A DNA stretch of 64,000 nt from Acinetobacter marinus (GCF_900096915.1 NZ_FMYK01000004.1:186001-250000); one strand, 5' to 3'; positions 17,584 to 27,141 are shown, counted from the stretch's first letter. Program-made: numbers and translations. Notes: a model not told the origin generated them from the sequence alone.

Positions 17584-18207
17584 ATGAACTTTTCAGTGTA
17601 TTGGCAACATGCAGATGCGGTAAGTAAAACCCTATATTTTATCTTGCTTGCAATGTCGATTATTACATGGACATTATTTATCATCCGTGTCTTAGGTACG
17701 CGTCAGCTTAAACAGCAGGCGAAACAGCGTATGCAAAGTGTGATGAGCAATTTGCAATCTCGTTTGACTGGTGTGCCATACGATCAACGTAAAGCGGCGG
17801 CTGAACAAGCGATCTTGCAACAGATGTCACGTGAAAAGTCGGATGCGGATAAAGGCGTATCGGTATTGGGTACGATCGCATCGATTGCACCATTTGTTGG
17901 TTTGTTCGGTACAGTATGGGGCATTTTCCATGCATTGGTTGCTGTTGGTACTAGCGGTCAAGCAGGTCTAGCACAAGTGGCAACTCCAGTGGGTGAAGCC
18001 TTGATCATGACGGGTCTTGGTTTGGCTGTAGCGATCCCTGCGGTCTTGGCATATAACATTTGTGTGCGTCAAAATCGTAATTTGGCACATGACCTACATG
18101 ATCATGCACATGGTTTATTGATTGACACGATCTTACAAGATAAGAAGGTTGCGCAAACTGCATCAACAAATACTGCAAATACCCAAGCGATTGGAGGTCA
18201 AGCATAA
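17584..18207 (+). CDS. exbB: ExbB, TonB-complex proton channel
   Basis: Inner-membrane motor protein paired with ExbD. 207 aa, with three membrane helices (about 17-38, 100-122 and 140-162). Family motifs are TIASIAPFVGLFGTVWGIFHAL and TPVGEALIMTGLGLAVAIPAVLAY. AAGGAG precedes the ATG. The last base of its stop codon is the first base of the exbD start, suggesting coupled translation. Confidence 0.95.
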   Translation: MNFSVYWQHADAVSKTLYFILLAMSIITWTLFIIRVLGTRQLKQQAKQRMQSVMSNLQSRLTGVPYDQRKAAAEQAILQQMSREKSDADKGVSVLGTIASIAPFVGLFGTVWGIFHALVAVGTSGQAGLAQVATPVGEALIMTGLGLAVAIPAVLAYNICVRQNRNLAHDLHDHAHGLLIDTILQDKKVAQTASTNTANTQAIGGQA

Positions 18208-18611
18208 TGGCTTTTTCTCTAGGAGAGGAAAATGATCAAGGTATGACGGAGATGAACCTCATCCCGTTGATCGACATTATGTTGGTACTGATGATCATTT
18301 TCTTAGTGACTGCAACGGTGGCGAATCCGTCGATTCCGTTGACCTTGCCGAATACCAACGCCAAAGTCCAAGAAGCACCGCAGGATCCGATTACAGTACA
18401 GATTACTGCGAATAATGAATTTTTCATTGATAAACAAGTGCTTACTTTGGAACAATTGGCTCAGCGTTTAAAAACAGAGGGGCAAGCGACAAAAAGACCC
18501 GCAATTAATTTAGAGGCTGATAAAGACGCAAAATATGACTCTGTTGCGCAAGTCATGTCTTATGCGAGTGATGCGGGACTTACAGATATATCTTTTGTTA
18601 GTAAAAATTAG
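18207..18611 (+). CDS. exbD: ExbD, TonB-complex subunit
   Basis: 134 aa with one membrane helix (about 17-38). The essential Asp is seen in EMNLIPLIDIMLVLMIIFLVT (Asp25). The periplasmic domain ends SYASDAGLTDISFVSKN. It overlaps exbB by one base. Confidence 0.95.
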   Translation: MAFSLGEENDQGMTEMNLIPLIDIMLVLMIIFLVTATVANPSIPLTLPNTNAKVQEAPQDPITVQITANNEFFIDKQVLTLEQLAQRLKTEGQATKRPAINLEADKDAKYDSVAQVMSYASDAGLTDISFVSKN

Positions 18612-18625
18612 AGTAAAATCATCAA

Positions 18626-18654
18626 AAAACAGGGCGCTCAATGCGCCCTGTTTG
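18626..18654. terminator. Bidirectional terminator between exbD and the nitroreductase gene
   Basis: Nine-bp stem ACAGGGCGC / GCGCCCTGT with loop TCAAT, with A and T runs on the two sides. It serves both converging transcripts. Confidence 0.88.
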
Positions 18655-18666
18655 TATTTGTGTGAT

Positions 18667-19458
18667 TCAAATTTTTTGAATAAACAAATCCCGATCAAAA
18701 CGATACTGTGGGAAGAACACGCCATCTGTAGCACGTTCACCAGCAGCGATGACCATCACAGGGTATTGCTGGCTGTTTAATCCAAGCGTTTTGCGTACCA
18801 GCGGTTCATCAAAACCTTCCATCATACAGCTATCAAAACCATACGCACGTAGCGCAAGAACGAAATTCTCACACGCTAGTGCGGTGGTTTTACTCGCCCA
18901 AAGTTTTGCATCGGCAGTATTAAATGCTGTCACTGGCAATTGCTTATCCAAAGCCCGTGCCGCAGTAAACGCAACCCGCTTAAAGTTGCCTAAGGCATTG
19001 AAATAGCCTGTTTTATAACTGTATGGAATGAAGCGATAATATTTCTGTACCGCAGGCGGTGCCTCAGGAAATGGAAATTCAGTTAAATTGCGCTTTGCCA
19101 TATCATCGAGTCGATCGGTACGTGCCACACAAACGATCAATTCTGAAGCGGTTTTTGCGGCAAGCTGACTTAGGCAGGCTTTAACCAAGGTCTTTTTCTT
19201 CGCAGGATTTTGCACCACATAAAACGTCCACGGCTGTAAGTTTGATGAGTTTGGTGCGAGTAATGCCAAGTCTAAACAAGCATCGAGCACATCGGCGGGG
19301 ATTGCTTTATCGGTAAATTTGCGTACTGAACGGCGACTTTCAACGACTTTACGAAAGTTCTCTACATCAATGTCTTGCGGTGCAGGCTCGAAGTAGCGCT
19401 TCTTTTCATTATTTTCTGGGTGGTTAGACAATGGGTCTTGTGTTGATGATTTTGGCAT
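18667..19458 (-). CDS. Nitroreductase-family flavoprotein
   Basis: FMN-dependent NAD(P)H oxidoreductase; substrate unknown. 263 aa. After a 30-residue polar tail comes the FMN-binding start VESRRSVRKFTDKAIPADVL and LLAPNSSNLQPWTFYVVQNP. The later segment GFDSCMMEGFDEPLVRKTLGL and the ending VIAAGERATDGVF are typical of the family. It converges on exbD; no operon partner is evident. Confidence 0.88.
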   Translation of the reverse strand: MPKSSTQDPLSNHPENNEKKRYFEPAPQDIDVENFRKVVESRRSVRKFTDKAIPADVLDACLDLALLAPNSSNLQPWTFYVVQNPAKKKTLVKACLSQLAAKTASELIVCVARTDRLDDMAKRNLTEFPFPEAPPAVQKYYRFIPYSYKTGYFNALGNFKRVAFTAARALDKQLPVTAFNTADAKLWASKTTALACENFVLALRAYGFDSCMMEGFDEPLVRKTLGLNSQQYPVMVIAAGERATDGVFFPQYRFDRDLFIQKI

Positions 19459-19502
19459 GAGATGCGATTTTCCTTAGTGTTTGTTTTGGGTGAAGTAAGT
19501 GT

Positions 19503-20024
19503 TTAGCTTTTAAATAGATTTGGAAACTTTGCTTGTAATTTAGACAATTTCGGTGGAATCGAAAAGTTGCAATAGCCTTGCGTTGGATTGCGTGCGTAAA
19601 AATTCTGGTGATATTCCTCAGCGGTGTAAAAGGTTGGGGCAGGGCTCAGCTCGGTCACGATATTAAGTCCTTCGGCTTGCAGTTCTGAGATTTTTTGTGC
19701 GGAGATTTCTTTTTGTTGTTCATCTAAATAAAAAATCACCGAGCGATATTGTGTGCCGACATCATTGCCTTGACGATTGAGCGTGGTTGGGTCGTGCGTG
19801 GCAAAAAACACATCCAGTAATTGTGCAAAATCGAGCTGAGATTCATCAAAATCAATGCGAATTACTTCGGCGTGTCCTGTTGCGCCTGTGCAAATTTGCT
19901 CATAGCTTGGGTTGGCACGTTGTCCGCCTGCGTAGCCACTTTCGACTTTTTGCACGCCTTTGACATGTAAAAATACCGACTCGGTACACCAAAAACAGCC
20001 ACCGCCAAAGATTGCTTGTTGCAT
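19503..20024 (-). CDS. msrA: Peptide-methionine (S)-S-oxide reductase MsrA
   Basis: Repairs methionine-S-sulfoxide in proteins and as free amino acid. 173 aa. The catalytic motif GGGCFWCTE (Cys10) is near the N-terminus, followed by VESGYAGGQRANPSYEQIC, GHAEVIRIDFDE and HDPTTLNRQGNDVGTQYRS. There is no signal peptide, so it is cytoplasmic. Confidence 0.96.
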   Translation of the reverse strand: MQQAIFGGGCFWCTESVFLHVKGVQKVESGYAGGQRANPSYEQICTGATGHAEVIRIDFDESQLDFAQLLDVFFATHDPTTLNRQGNDVGTQYRSVIFYLDEQQKEISAQKISELQAEGLNIVTELSPAPTFYTAEEYHQNFYARNPTQGYCNFSIPPKLSKLQAKFPNLFKS

Positions 20025-20122
20025 GTGAATTGTCCCAATTATCTATTTGTTTCAGTTGTAAATGATCTAGGACGAGAGTGCAAAGTGATTTTGTAAGAAC
20101 ATGAAAAAAAGTTGCAAAATCA

Positions 20123-21187
20123 CTAATTGTCTGTCGGCAAACCTGAACGAATCATGCGTGAAAAGTTTGCACTCGATTGGTCTTTGCCTTGCTCGAAATT
20201 TTCCACTTTGGGATTGATATGTGCCATGTTCATCCATTCCACAAGCGTATAACGATGATCCAGCGCATTCTGATCGTAGAGATACGACGGTAATCGTCCT
20301 GATAAAATCACCCGATAATCCACAGGTACAGGGTCGATGTGATTGACCATGTCAAAGATGATGGTGGTGCAGTTACTAAACAAGGTATTGTACCAACGTG
20401 GCTCAGTGGCAAGGGATTTGCCTTGCTCAAGATAAGACAGGAACAGTTGTTGTAATTCAGCTTTGGGTAGATTGTTTAGTGGATAAATATAAACCCGTTC
20501 ATGGCGAATATTGCTGCGAGTATAGATAATGTCTTTTTCATCCGCAGGGACAATGGCGAGCTCATACTTACGGAAAAATCCGCCAATACTGGAAAAACTT
20601 TCATGTTGCTCTTTGCGAATTTCAATCGAAAAAGTCAGATGTTGTGTCTTGCCAAAATCATCTTCAAAATCAAAACTCATCAAAGTATGCGCAATATCAT
20701 TGCCTGCCCAATAGGATAAAATCAAATTGGCACTTTTGAGTTGTGACAGATCATATTGCCGAGTCTGCCAACGCACATCGTAATCTTCTTCCCCACGCCA
20801 AACAAAATCACGGACATTGTCAATCGTGATCTGATCGCCATCACGTTGATAGTCCAAAATCTTTGCGACTTCAGGATTCCAAACCCGATCATTGCGAGGT
20901 TGCATACCAAAAAACCAAGTTAATCCGAGTGCAAAGCAAACCAGATAAATCAGAATGTCGGTACGACGTTGGAATACCGCTTGGCTAAAATAAATCCCTG
21001 CAATACTGCCTGATAAAAGTAACCAAAAACCGATAATAAAATAAGTCGCTAAACGCCCAAACGGTTGATGAATCCACAATGCCAAACACAGCCAAGCACT
21101 CGACAAAATAATGAAGAGGTAAAATAGGCTGTGCAATAATGCAAACAGGATACTTTTGCAAAATTTTTTGAAATCAATATCGTTCAT
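20123..21187 (-). CDS. DUF4105-type membrane protein
   Basis: 354 aa. Three or four hydrophobic segments lie in the first 100 residues, followed by a soluble domain with WFFGMQPRNDRVW, SYWAGNDIAHTLMSFDFED and, near the C-terminus, WYNTLFSNCTTIIFDMVNHI. The Asn-Cys-Thr motif and the TRSNIRHERVYIYPL stretch match my memory of the DUF4105 family, in which a Cys/His-based hydrolase function has been suggested but not shown. It lies upstream of msrA on the same strand with a gap of about 100 bp. Confidence 0.72.
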   Translation of the reverse strand: MNDIDFKKFCKSILFALLHSLFYLFIILSSAWLCLALWIHQPFGRLATYFIIGFWLLLSGSIAGIYFSQAVFQRRTDILIYLVCFALGLTWFFGMQPRNDRVWNPEVAKILDYQRDGDQITIDNVRDFVWRGEEDYDVRWQTRQYDLSQLKSANLILSYWAGNDIAHTLMSFDFEDDFGKTQHLTFSIEIRKEQHESFSSIGGFFRKYELAIVPADEKDIIYTRSNIRHERVYIYPLNNLPKAELQQLFLSYLEQGKSLATEPRWYNTLFSNCTTIIFDMVNHIDPVPVDYRVILSGRLPSYLYDQNALDHRYTLVEWMNMAHINPKVENFEQGKDQSSANFSRMIRSGLPTDN

Positions 21188-21223
21188 TTTTGATTTAGGC
21201 GAAACAAATCAGCAAAGCAAGTA

Positions 21224-21748
21224 TTAGCACAGATTATCTTGACGCAAATACTGTGCAAACTGGAAGGCAATATTATCTTTTGCACTGCGATGATCACTGG
21301 AATGGCTTAACACAAACTGTTCAGGAATCGCAGGGTAGAAGGCATCGCCTTGTACATCAAGCGCAACGTGGGTGATCTCCAAACGATCGGCAATATCCAA
21401 AGTCTGCGTGAAAATCTCACCACCACCAATGATAAATAGCGATTTCTTTTCCACTTGAGCAAGATCATAACTGGCTTGTTCCAGTGCGCTTTCAATCGAG
21501 TTGGCAATACGCACACCATCGTGTGACCAATTGGTATCACGGGTAATGACCCAATTGATACGGTTTGGAAGCGGACGACCCATTGACTCAAAGGTCTTAC
21601 GTCCCATGATTACGATCCCGTCTTGTGTCACTTGTTTGAAGTGTTGTAAATCTTCAGAAATATGCCACGGCAATTGGTTTTCTTTACCGATACATTGCTT
21701 CTCATCACACGCAACGACATGGACCACTTCGATATTTTGATATGCCAT
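21224..21748 (-). CDS. folA: Dihydrofolate reductase
   Basis: NADPH-dependent reduction of dihydrofolate; target of trimethoprim. 174 aa. Active-site segments are VVACDEKQCIGKENQLPWHI with the acidic residue in SEDLQHFK, then VIMGRKTFESMG and FIIGGGEIFTQ. It lies downstream of thyA on the same strand with about 109 bp of repeat-bearing DNA between. Pairing with thyA is functionally sensible, as ThyA produces the dihydrofolate that FolA reduces. Confidence 0.96.
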   Translation of the reverse strand: MAYQNIEVVHVVACDEKQCIGKENQLPWHISEDLQHFKQVTQDGIVIMGRKTFESMGRPLPNRINWVITRDTNWSHDGVRIANSIESALEQASYDLAQVEKKSLFIIGGGEIFTQTLDIADRLEITHVALDVQGDAFYPAIPEQFVLSHSSDHRSAKDNIAFQFAQYLRQDNLC

Positions 21749-21761
21749 AAGTAGCTTTTAC

Positions 21762-21853
21762 CTCTCCCTAACCCTCACTTGCGAAGCAGTGCTTCTTAGT
21801 TTAGATGGGATTTTTTTCACCTCTCCCTAACCCTCTCCTAAAAGGAGAGGGAA
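21762..21853. repeat. Palindromic intergenic repeats between folA and thyA
   Basis: The string ACCTCTCCCTAACCCTC appears twice (about 21760 and 21810). The second copy continues into the perfect palindrome CCTCTCCT-AAA-AGGAGAGG; the first is followed by GAAGCA-G-TGCTTC. Related CCTTCCCC/GGGGAAGG palindromes are at 27109-27129 and 42751-42785 and inside rnpB, so this is a dispersed element family. Confidence 0.7.
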
Positions 21854-21857
21854 CTTT

Positions 21858-22700
21858 TTATACCGCCACCGCTGCTTTGATCGCAGGGTGTGACTGATAG
21901 TCGACAATCTCAATATCTTCAAATTTAAAATCAAAAATATTATCAATTTCAGGATTTAATTTTAACTGGCAAAGCGGCAGCGGTTCACGGGTTAATTGTA
22001 ATTTTGCTTGTTCAAAATGATTACTGTAGAGATGCGTATCGCCACCTGTCCAAACAAAATCACCGACACCAAGCCCACAGACTTGCGCAATCATATGAGT
22101 AAGTAGTGCATAGCTTGCGATATTAAACGGTACGCCTAAGAATACATCAGCACTGCGCTGATAGAGCTGACAAGACAACTTGTTATCTTGAACAAAGAAT
22201 TGGAACAACGTATGACATGGTGGCAGTGCAACTTGACTCGCTTCGTTTGGATTCCAACCTGATACGATCAGACGGCGAGAGTTTGGATTGGTTTTGATTT
22301 CATTTACCAGCCAAGAGATTTGGTCAAAACCGTCGGAATTGTAAGAGCCATCTGCCTTTTTCGTTGCGCCAAAATTACGCCATTGATGACCGTAGACAGG
22401 TCCTAATTCACCCGCTGGTCGCCCAAAGCGAGCTGTTTGTTCCGCGGTCGACCATTCATCCCAAATCGACACTTTATTATCTTGCAGATATTGCACATGG
22501 GTATCGCCTTTTAAGAACCACAGCAGTTCGATGACGATCGAGCGAAAATGCACTTTTTTTGTGGTGAGCAATGGAAAGCCTTCCGACAAATCAAAACGCA
22601 TCTGATGACCAAATACCGAGCGTGTGCCAGTGCCAGTGCGGTCGCCTTTATCGCTGCCTGTTTGCAGAATATGGTCAAGAAGGTTGAGATAGGCTTTCAT
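21858..22700 (-). CDS. thyA: Thymidylate synthase
   Basis: Converts dUMP to dTMP with methylene-THF. 280 aa from the ATG at 22700 (MKAYLNLLDHILQTGSDKGD); a TTG two codons upstream is less likely. Conserved segments are GDRTGTGTRSVFGHQMRFDL, the catalytic Cys in QVALPPCHTLFQFFV, the Arg pair NSRRLIVSGWNPNE, and LYQRSADVFLGVPFNIASYA. It is transcribed towards folA. Confidence 0.97.
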   Translation of the reverse strand: MKAYLNLLDHILQTGSDKGDRTGTGTRSVFGHQMRFDLSEGFPLLTTKKVHFRSIVIELLWFLKGDTHVQYLQDNKVSIWDEWSTAEQTARFGRPAGELGPVYGHQWRNFGATKKADGSYNSDGFDQISWLVNEIKTNPNSRRLIVSGWNPNEASQVALPPCHTLFQFFVQDNKLSCQLYQRSADVFLGVPFNIASYALLTHMIAQVCGLGVGDFVWTGGDTHLYSNHFEQAKLQLTREPLPLCQLKLNPEIDNIFDFKFEDIEIVDYQSHPAIKAAVAV

Positions 22701-22855
22701 AATCAATCCAATCGTTCAGAAGGTGAATGGGTGTTAGAATGTCGGTAATGTCATGTTTTGGAAAAATGACATCGATAATACGATACAGGTAAAATGCTTA
22801 TGCAGTTTATACTAAAGCGATGTAGATTTTAACTATAAATAAGGAAGCAACGAAG

Positions 22856-23686
22856 ATGGAACAGACACTCACGCAATTACCAGAAATTTGGCAACCCTTT
22901 TTAGACAAGATCGCGCCCACGAAAAAAGACATTGTACTGATGGCATTAACGCAGTGCGATGACCTTGCGCTTTGGCAGAGTAAAGTCGGTGGTGATCCTT
23001 ATATGCCTTTGGATGTTAAGTTTCCTGAAGATCAAAATGGTCAGCCCTTGGCGCTTTTGGCGCAAATTAATTTTGCTGAAATGCCAGCGCATGCAGATTT
23101 TCCAACACAGGGCATTTTACAATTTTTTATTGGCAGTGATGATTTGTATGGCTTGGATTTTGATGATCAACAGCGTCAAGATGGATTTCGTGTGCTGTAT
23201 TATGAACAGGTGATCAACGATCCAGCACAGCTTCAGCAAGATTTTAGTGCTATCAATGCCAAGCGACATGCAGATGCCAGTCTGCCATTTTCAGGACAAT
23301 ATGCCATTCAATTTGAATTGAATCATCAGTTTATCAGCATTAGTGACTTTTCTTTTGCCTCCAAAATCTTTGCGGTGGATCAGCTTTATGATTTTGAAGC
23401 GCAGTACGGCGGAGATGATCTTTGGCAAGATATGATTGAGCCATATAGTGAAGTTGTGTCGGCGAATGGACATCAACTCGGTGGTTATCCGTTTTTTACC
23501 CAAGAAGATCCACGCAGTGATACGCCGAAATGGCAGAATTATCAATTACTGCTTCAGATCGATACCGATGATGCGGAAAACGACATTATGTGGGGCGATA
23601 GTGGTGTTGGGAACTTCTTTATTGATCCTGTAGATTTGAAAAATAAAGACTTTTCTAAGGTGATGTATAACTGGGATTGCTATTAA
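22856..23686 (+). CDS. YwqG-family (DUF1963) protein
   Basis: 276-aa soluble acidic protein. The YwqG fold is indicated by KVGGDPYMPLDVKFPEDQNGQPLALLAQINFAEMP, the repeated ILQFFIGSDDLYGLDFDDQ, HQLGGYPFFTQEDPR and the closing QIDTDDAENDIMWGDSGVGNFFI. The biochemical role of the family is unknown. It is a single gene between thyA (divergent) and tRNA-Leu. Confidence 0.85.
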   Translation: MEQTLTQLPEIWQPFLDKIAPTKKDIVLMALTQCDDLALWQSKVGGDPYMPLDVKFPEDQNGQPLALLAQINFAEMPAHADFPTQGILQFFIGSDDLYGLDFDDQQRQDGFRVLYYEQVINDPAQLQQDFSAINAKRHADASLPFSGQYAIQFELNHQFISISDFSFASKIFAVDQLYDFEAQYGGDDLWQDMIEPYSEVVSANGHQLGGYPFFTQEDPRSDTPKWQNYQLLLQIDTDDAENDIMWGDSGVGNFFIDPVDLKNKDFSKVMYNWDCY

Positions 23687-23854
23687 GCACAGTAATTAAG
23701 AGTGAATAATTTTAAGAAAATCTAGCAAATTTAATCCACTTCAATGATTGATTTGGGTAAAGAGATTTAAAAATGTGAGCTGCTGTGATTTGAGAAAATA
23801 GAGGAAAGAAACTTTATTTATTATTTTTTAGTTGAATTCTCCGTTTAAGAAGAA

Positions 23855-23941
23855 TGGTCCCGAGGGTCGGACTCGAACCGACACGTCATCTCTGACAGTG
23901 GATTTTGAGTCCACCGCGTCTACCAATTTCACCACCTCGGG
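23855..23941 (-). tRNA. tRNA-Leu (anticodon CAA)
   Basis: An 87-nt tRNA with encoded CCA. The acceptor stem CCCGAGG / CCTCGGG is perfect. The anticodon arm is GTGGA-CTCAAAA-TCCAC, giving CAA. A long variable arm (GTCA-GAGA-TGAC) shows a class II tRNA, and the T-arm is GTCGG-TTCGAGT-CCGAC. Confidence 0.97.
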
Positions 23942-24132
23942 AGAGGAAGTGATGCACATATTACGGGGTTTAAAAATTCTGTCAATACATTTGCGATGCT
24001 GAGTGTTTATTTTTAAAGCAGCTATGCATTTTTTCACTGTATTTTGACCAAAATGATCGAAAGTATGCGTCTGTTCAGGCTTTTTTGCTCTGATCACGTA
24101 TAATGACGCCAGTTTTTGTCTGGTGAAATATT

Positions 24133-25182
24133 ATGCAACTGTCCGATTTTTCTTATCATTTACCCGAAGAATTGATCGCCCATTATCCCTTGGCGCAGCG
24201 TAGCGATTCTCGTTTGCTCCATTTGGATCAGCATGGACAGTATCATGATCACCAATTTACCGATATTTTAGATTTGCTTGATGCAGGTGATGTGCTGATT
24301 CTTAACGATACCAAAGTCATGAAAGCTCGGCTCAAAGGCAAACGTGCCTCAGGTGGGGCGATTGAAGTGTTGGTGGAGCGCTTGATTGACCCGACTACAG
24401 CGTATTGTCATATCAAAGCCAGCAATACACCCAAAGCAGGTGTAGAAATTTTTATCAGTGAAGCGGGTATTCCTGCAACGGTGCAAGGGCGTCATGAGAA
24501 TTTGTTTATTGTGGCGTTCTCTCAGCCGATTTTGCCGATTTTAGAGCAACATGGACAGTTGCCGATTCCGCCATATTTCAATCGTGAAGCTGAAGCGGTG
24601 GATAATGAGCGTTATCAGACTGTGTTTCACGATCCAGCAAAACTCGCTAGTGTGGCTGCGCCGACTGCCAGTCTGCATTTTGATAAGGATATGTTGGCAA
24701 AGCTCAAAGCCAAAGGGATTGACTATCATTTTGTCACTTTGCATGTCGGTGCAGGCACGTTTTTACCAGTTCGTGTCGAAAAAGTCGAAACCCATGTCAT
24801 GCATGCCGAGTGGTGTGAAGTCCCCGCATCTACGGTAGAGAAAATTCAAGCTGCCAAAGCACGAGGCAATAAAGTGATCGCTGTAGGCACCACCGCAACC
24901 CGTGCGCTAGAAAGTGCGGCAGTAGCACATGATGGTGAGCTTCAGGCGTGGTCGGGGGATACGCAGATTTTTATTTATCCTGGCTTTGAGTTCAAGGTGG
25001 TGGATCGCTTGATTACCAATTTTCATTTGCCTGAGTCGACGCTATTAATGTTAGTGTCTGCTTTATCTCGTCGTGAGGCAATTTTGACAGCCTATCAACA
25101 TGCCGTTTCGGAAAAATATCGCTTTTTTAGTTATGGTGATGCCATGTTAATTGATGAATTCTGTGATATAGTTCCGTTATAG
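24133..25182 (+). CDS. queA: S-adenosylmethionine:tRNA ribosyltransferase-isomerase
   Basis: Transfers and isomerises the ribosyl of SAM to preQ1-modified tRNA in queuosine synthesis. 349 aa. Start MQLSDFSYHLPEELIAHYPL. Characteristic segments are DVLILNDTKVMKARLKGKR, PIPPYFNREAEAVDNERYQT, VGAGTFLPVRVE and RLITNFHLPESTLLMLVSAL. Usually followed by tgt; here that gene is absent and a hypothetical gene follows after 25 bp. Confidence 0.96.
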   Translation: MQLSDFSYHLPEELIAHYPLAQRSDSRLLHLDQHGQYHDHQFTDILDLLDAGDVLILNDTKVMKARLKGKRASGGAIEVLVERLIDPTTAYCHIKASNTPKAGVEIFISEAGIPATVQGRHENLFIVAFSQPILPILEQHGQLPIPPYFNREAEAVDNERYQTVFHDPAKLASVAAPTASLHFDKDMLAKLKAKGIDYHFVTLHVGAGTFLPVRVEKVETHVMHAEWCEVPASTVEKIQAAKARGNKVIAVGTTATRALESAAVAHDGELQAWSGDTQIFIYPGFEFKVVDRLITNFHLPESTLLMLVSALSRREAILTAYQHAVSEKYRFFSYGDAMLIDEFCDIVPL

Positions 25183-25207
25183 AATTGTAAAGTTAATTGG
25201 TGAAATT

Positions 25208-26320
25208 GTGCTAGTTAATAAGTTGTACGATCGCTGGCACTTTCATCAGCGCATGAATAATAAGGTTGCTTATAATCTCGAAAAGCTAAGAGAAATAAGC
25301 ACTACGTCACAAAATAAGCAGGCTATTTTGGATGCTTTGCATCCGTGGCGTGTTTCGCCAAATTTACGTTATCACAACACTTGGAGCTTTCTTTTACTGG
25401 CTGCATGTATTGTTAATGTAGTGCTGACAACGCTGTATTTTAGTCATTATCCACTGGTCGTTACCGTGGTGTGGATTGGTGCTATCTTTATTGCATGCTT
25501 TGCATATTTTTCCATTGAAAAGCAAAGCGAAGTCGATGCGGAAATCGCCAAATTAGAAACCCAAGTCTTTCAATATCAATATCAAGTGAATTTTGCCCGT
25601 TTTCCAAGTTTTAATACCCAAGCAGGGATGAATCCGAACTATATGTTGGCACGGGTGCGTCAAGGCTTTGCTTGTCTGAATCAAGGCAATGCAGGCAATG
25701 AAATCGTTGATTTTGCGTCGACCACATGGCAAGTGCAGGGGCATGATTTTCCCGTATTGCTTTTTCAATATGTGGCAACCACAGAAGTGGCGATGACCAA
25801 TGGCAAGGGCGAGCAAATCACCAAGCAGATCGAGAAGAATTATTGGGGCGCATGTGTATTTGATATGCCAGCACTTGCGTTTTATGTCAGCAATGAAAAA
25901 CAAAAGCATGCACGTTATCCTGTCGAATGGCGCAGTAGTGATGCACAGTTTAATCGTGACTTTCAGCTGTATGGACAGCAAGAGTTTGAATTGGCAAAAA
26001 ATCTTACACCAAGTCGGATTTTGACACTGGCGCATCAATTGGAAAACATGCGAGGTACGCTGATGTTTCATGATGAGATGCAGGCATTTTGCTATATCAG
26101 TTCACAAAATATTTTTCAGACCCGTTCTTGTGCCAAAACCATTCAAAATATTTCTCAGCTTCGTGGTCATTTGCGTACTTTAAAAGCACCGCATTATGAG
26201 CGTATGCAAGCCAATTTAGCGGCGGTCATTGCCAGTTTTATGGATGAAAGCGTATTCTTGCCAGCTGAGCAAATTATGCAATTTAATACGTCAAATCATC
26301 ACTTGCCTGATGTCGGATAA
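25208..26320 (+). CDS. Membrane protein, DUF3137-like, paired with LemA
   Basis: 370 aa from a GTG at 25208; an ATG at 25253 is the alternative. Two adjacent membrane helices (about residues 62-105) follow a basic N-terminus. The long soluble C-terminal part includes IVDFASTTWQVQGHDFPVLLFQY, reminiscent of the DUF3137 proteins often found next to lemA. I assign that family only tentatively. It follows queA by 25 bp and is followed by lemA after 141 bp. Confidence 0.6.
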   Translation: MLVNKLYDRWHFHQRMNNKVAYNLEKLREISTTSQNKQAILDALHPWRVSPNLRYHNTWSFLLLAACIVNVVLTTLYFSHYPLVVTVVWIGAIFIACFAYFSIEKQSEVDAEIAKLETQVFQYQYQVNFARFPSFNTQAGMNPNYMLARVRQGFACLNQGNAGNEIVDFASTTWQVQGHDFPVLLFQYVATTEVAMTNGKGEQITKQIEKNYWGACVFDMPALAFYVSNEKQKHARYPVEWRSSDAQFNRDFQLYGQQEFELAKNLTPSRILTLAHQLENMRGTLMFHDEMQAFCYISSQNIFQTRSCAKTIQNISQLRGHLRTLKAPHYERMQANLAAVIASFMDESVFLPAEQIMQFNTSNHHLPDVG

Positions 26321-26461
26321 ACAAGAGATTTCAAAAACTTAAAATCATTTTTGCTTGAAAATATTGCTGGGTAAGCATCGCATTTTGCTTTATGATAAAG
26401 CCGAGTTTCAGTATTTTTTCGACGAACAGAAGCAACAGAACAACAACAGGAGCGATGTGCA

Positions 26462-27028
26462 ATGGGTATGATTATTTTTGTAGCAATTATTGTGCTACTG
26501 ATTGTTTATTTTATTGCGATTCGCAACGGTATCGTTAAAAACGAAAATGCGGCAAAGCGTGCGTGGTCGGATGTGGCGAGCTTTGAGCGTCAAAAAGTCA
26601 AAATCTTGGATGATTTACAACCCTTAATTGATCGTTACGGTGATTTTGAGCAGACCACCATGACTCAGATCAGTGCACTACGTCAAAATATTTTGAATTT
26701 AAATCACAATAAACAAGACGTCTCTCAACTTGAGCAGATCGAACAACAAACTTCGCAGTTACTCAAAGGGATTCATGTGCAGGTCGAAGCCTATCCTGAG
26801 CTTAAAGCCAATGAAATTTATCAAAAACTCATGCACGAAATTACTGATCAAAATGAAAATGTCGGCGCTGCGATCAGCATTTTTAATCGTAATGTAGAGC
26901 ATTTTAATAACAGCATTCAGATTTTCCCAAATAATGTGGTGAATAGTATGAGTTTGAATAAGAAAGCGCTGAAACCATTTCAAGATCGGGTGATGGATGC
27001 AGGCTTTGACTATAAGCCGAATTTTTAA
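26462..27028 (+). CDS. LemA-family protein
   Basis: 188 aa. A single N-terminal membrane helix (residues 3-21, IIFVAIIVLLIVYFIAI) is followed by a helical-bundle domain with the LemA pattern KNENAAKRAWSDVASFERQ, IHVQVEAYPELKANEIYQKL and NEIYQ..FNNSIQIFPNNVV. Function of LemA proteins is poorly defined; they are membrane-anchored with the domain probably on the periplasmic or outer side. The normal Asn-rich C-terminus is replaced by MDAGFDYKPNF. Confidence 0.85.
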   Translation: MGMIIFVAIIVLLIVYFIAIRNGIVKNENAAKRAWSDVASFERQKVKILDDLQPLIDRYGDFEQTTMTQISALRQNILNLNHNKQDVSQLEQIEQQTSQLLKGIHVQVEAYPELKANEIYQKLMHEITDQNENVGAAISIFNRNVEHFNNSIQIFPNNVVNSMSLNKKALKPFQDRVMDAGFDYKPNF

Positions 27029-27094
27029 TAAAACTTTGAAAGTTATAAATATTTTTCTTGAGTTCGTGAATTAAATTTAAATTGAATAATTGAT

Positions 27095-27141
27095 ATACCT
27101 CTTCCTAGCCTTCCCCTACAAGGGGAAGGAGCACAATGTGC
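27095..27141. repeat. Palindromic repeat between lemA and smpB
   Basis: CCTTCCCCT (27109-27117), ACA, AGGGGAAGG (27121-27129), then a second small palindrome GCAC-AAT-GTGC (27131-27141). It is the same style as the folA-thyA element. Lying between converging genes, it may also act as a terminator, but it lacks a clear T run. Confidence 0.65.

Noticed and set aside
20084..20124. Inverted repeat AGTGATTTTG / CAAAATCACT between msrA and the DUF4105 gene
   Set aside because: The 21-base loop, low GC and overlap with a stop codon make it a weak candidate for a terminator or operator.
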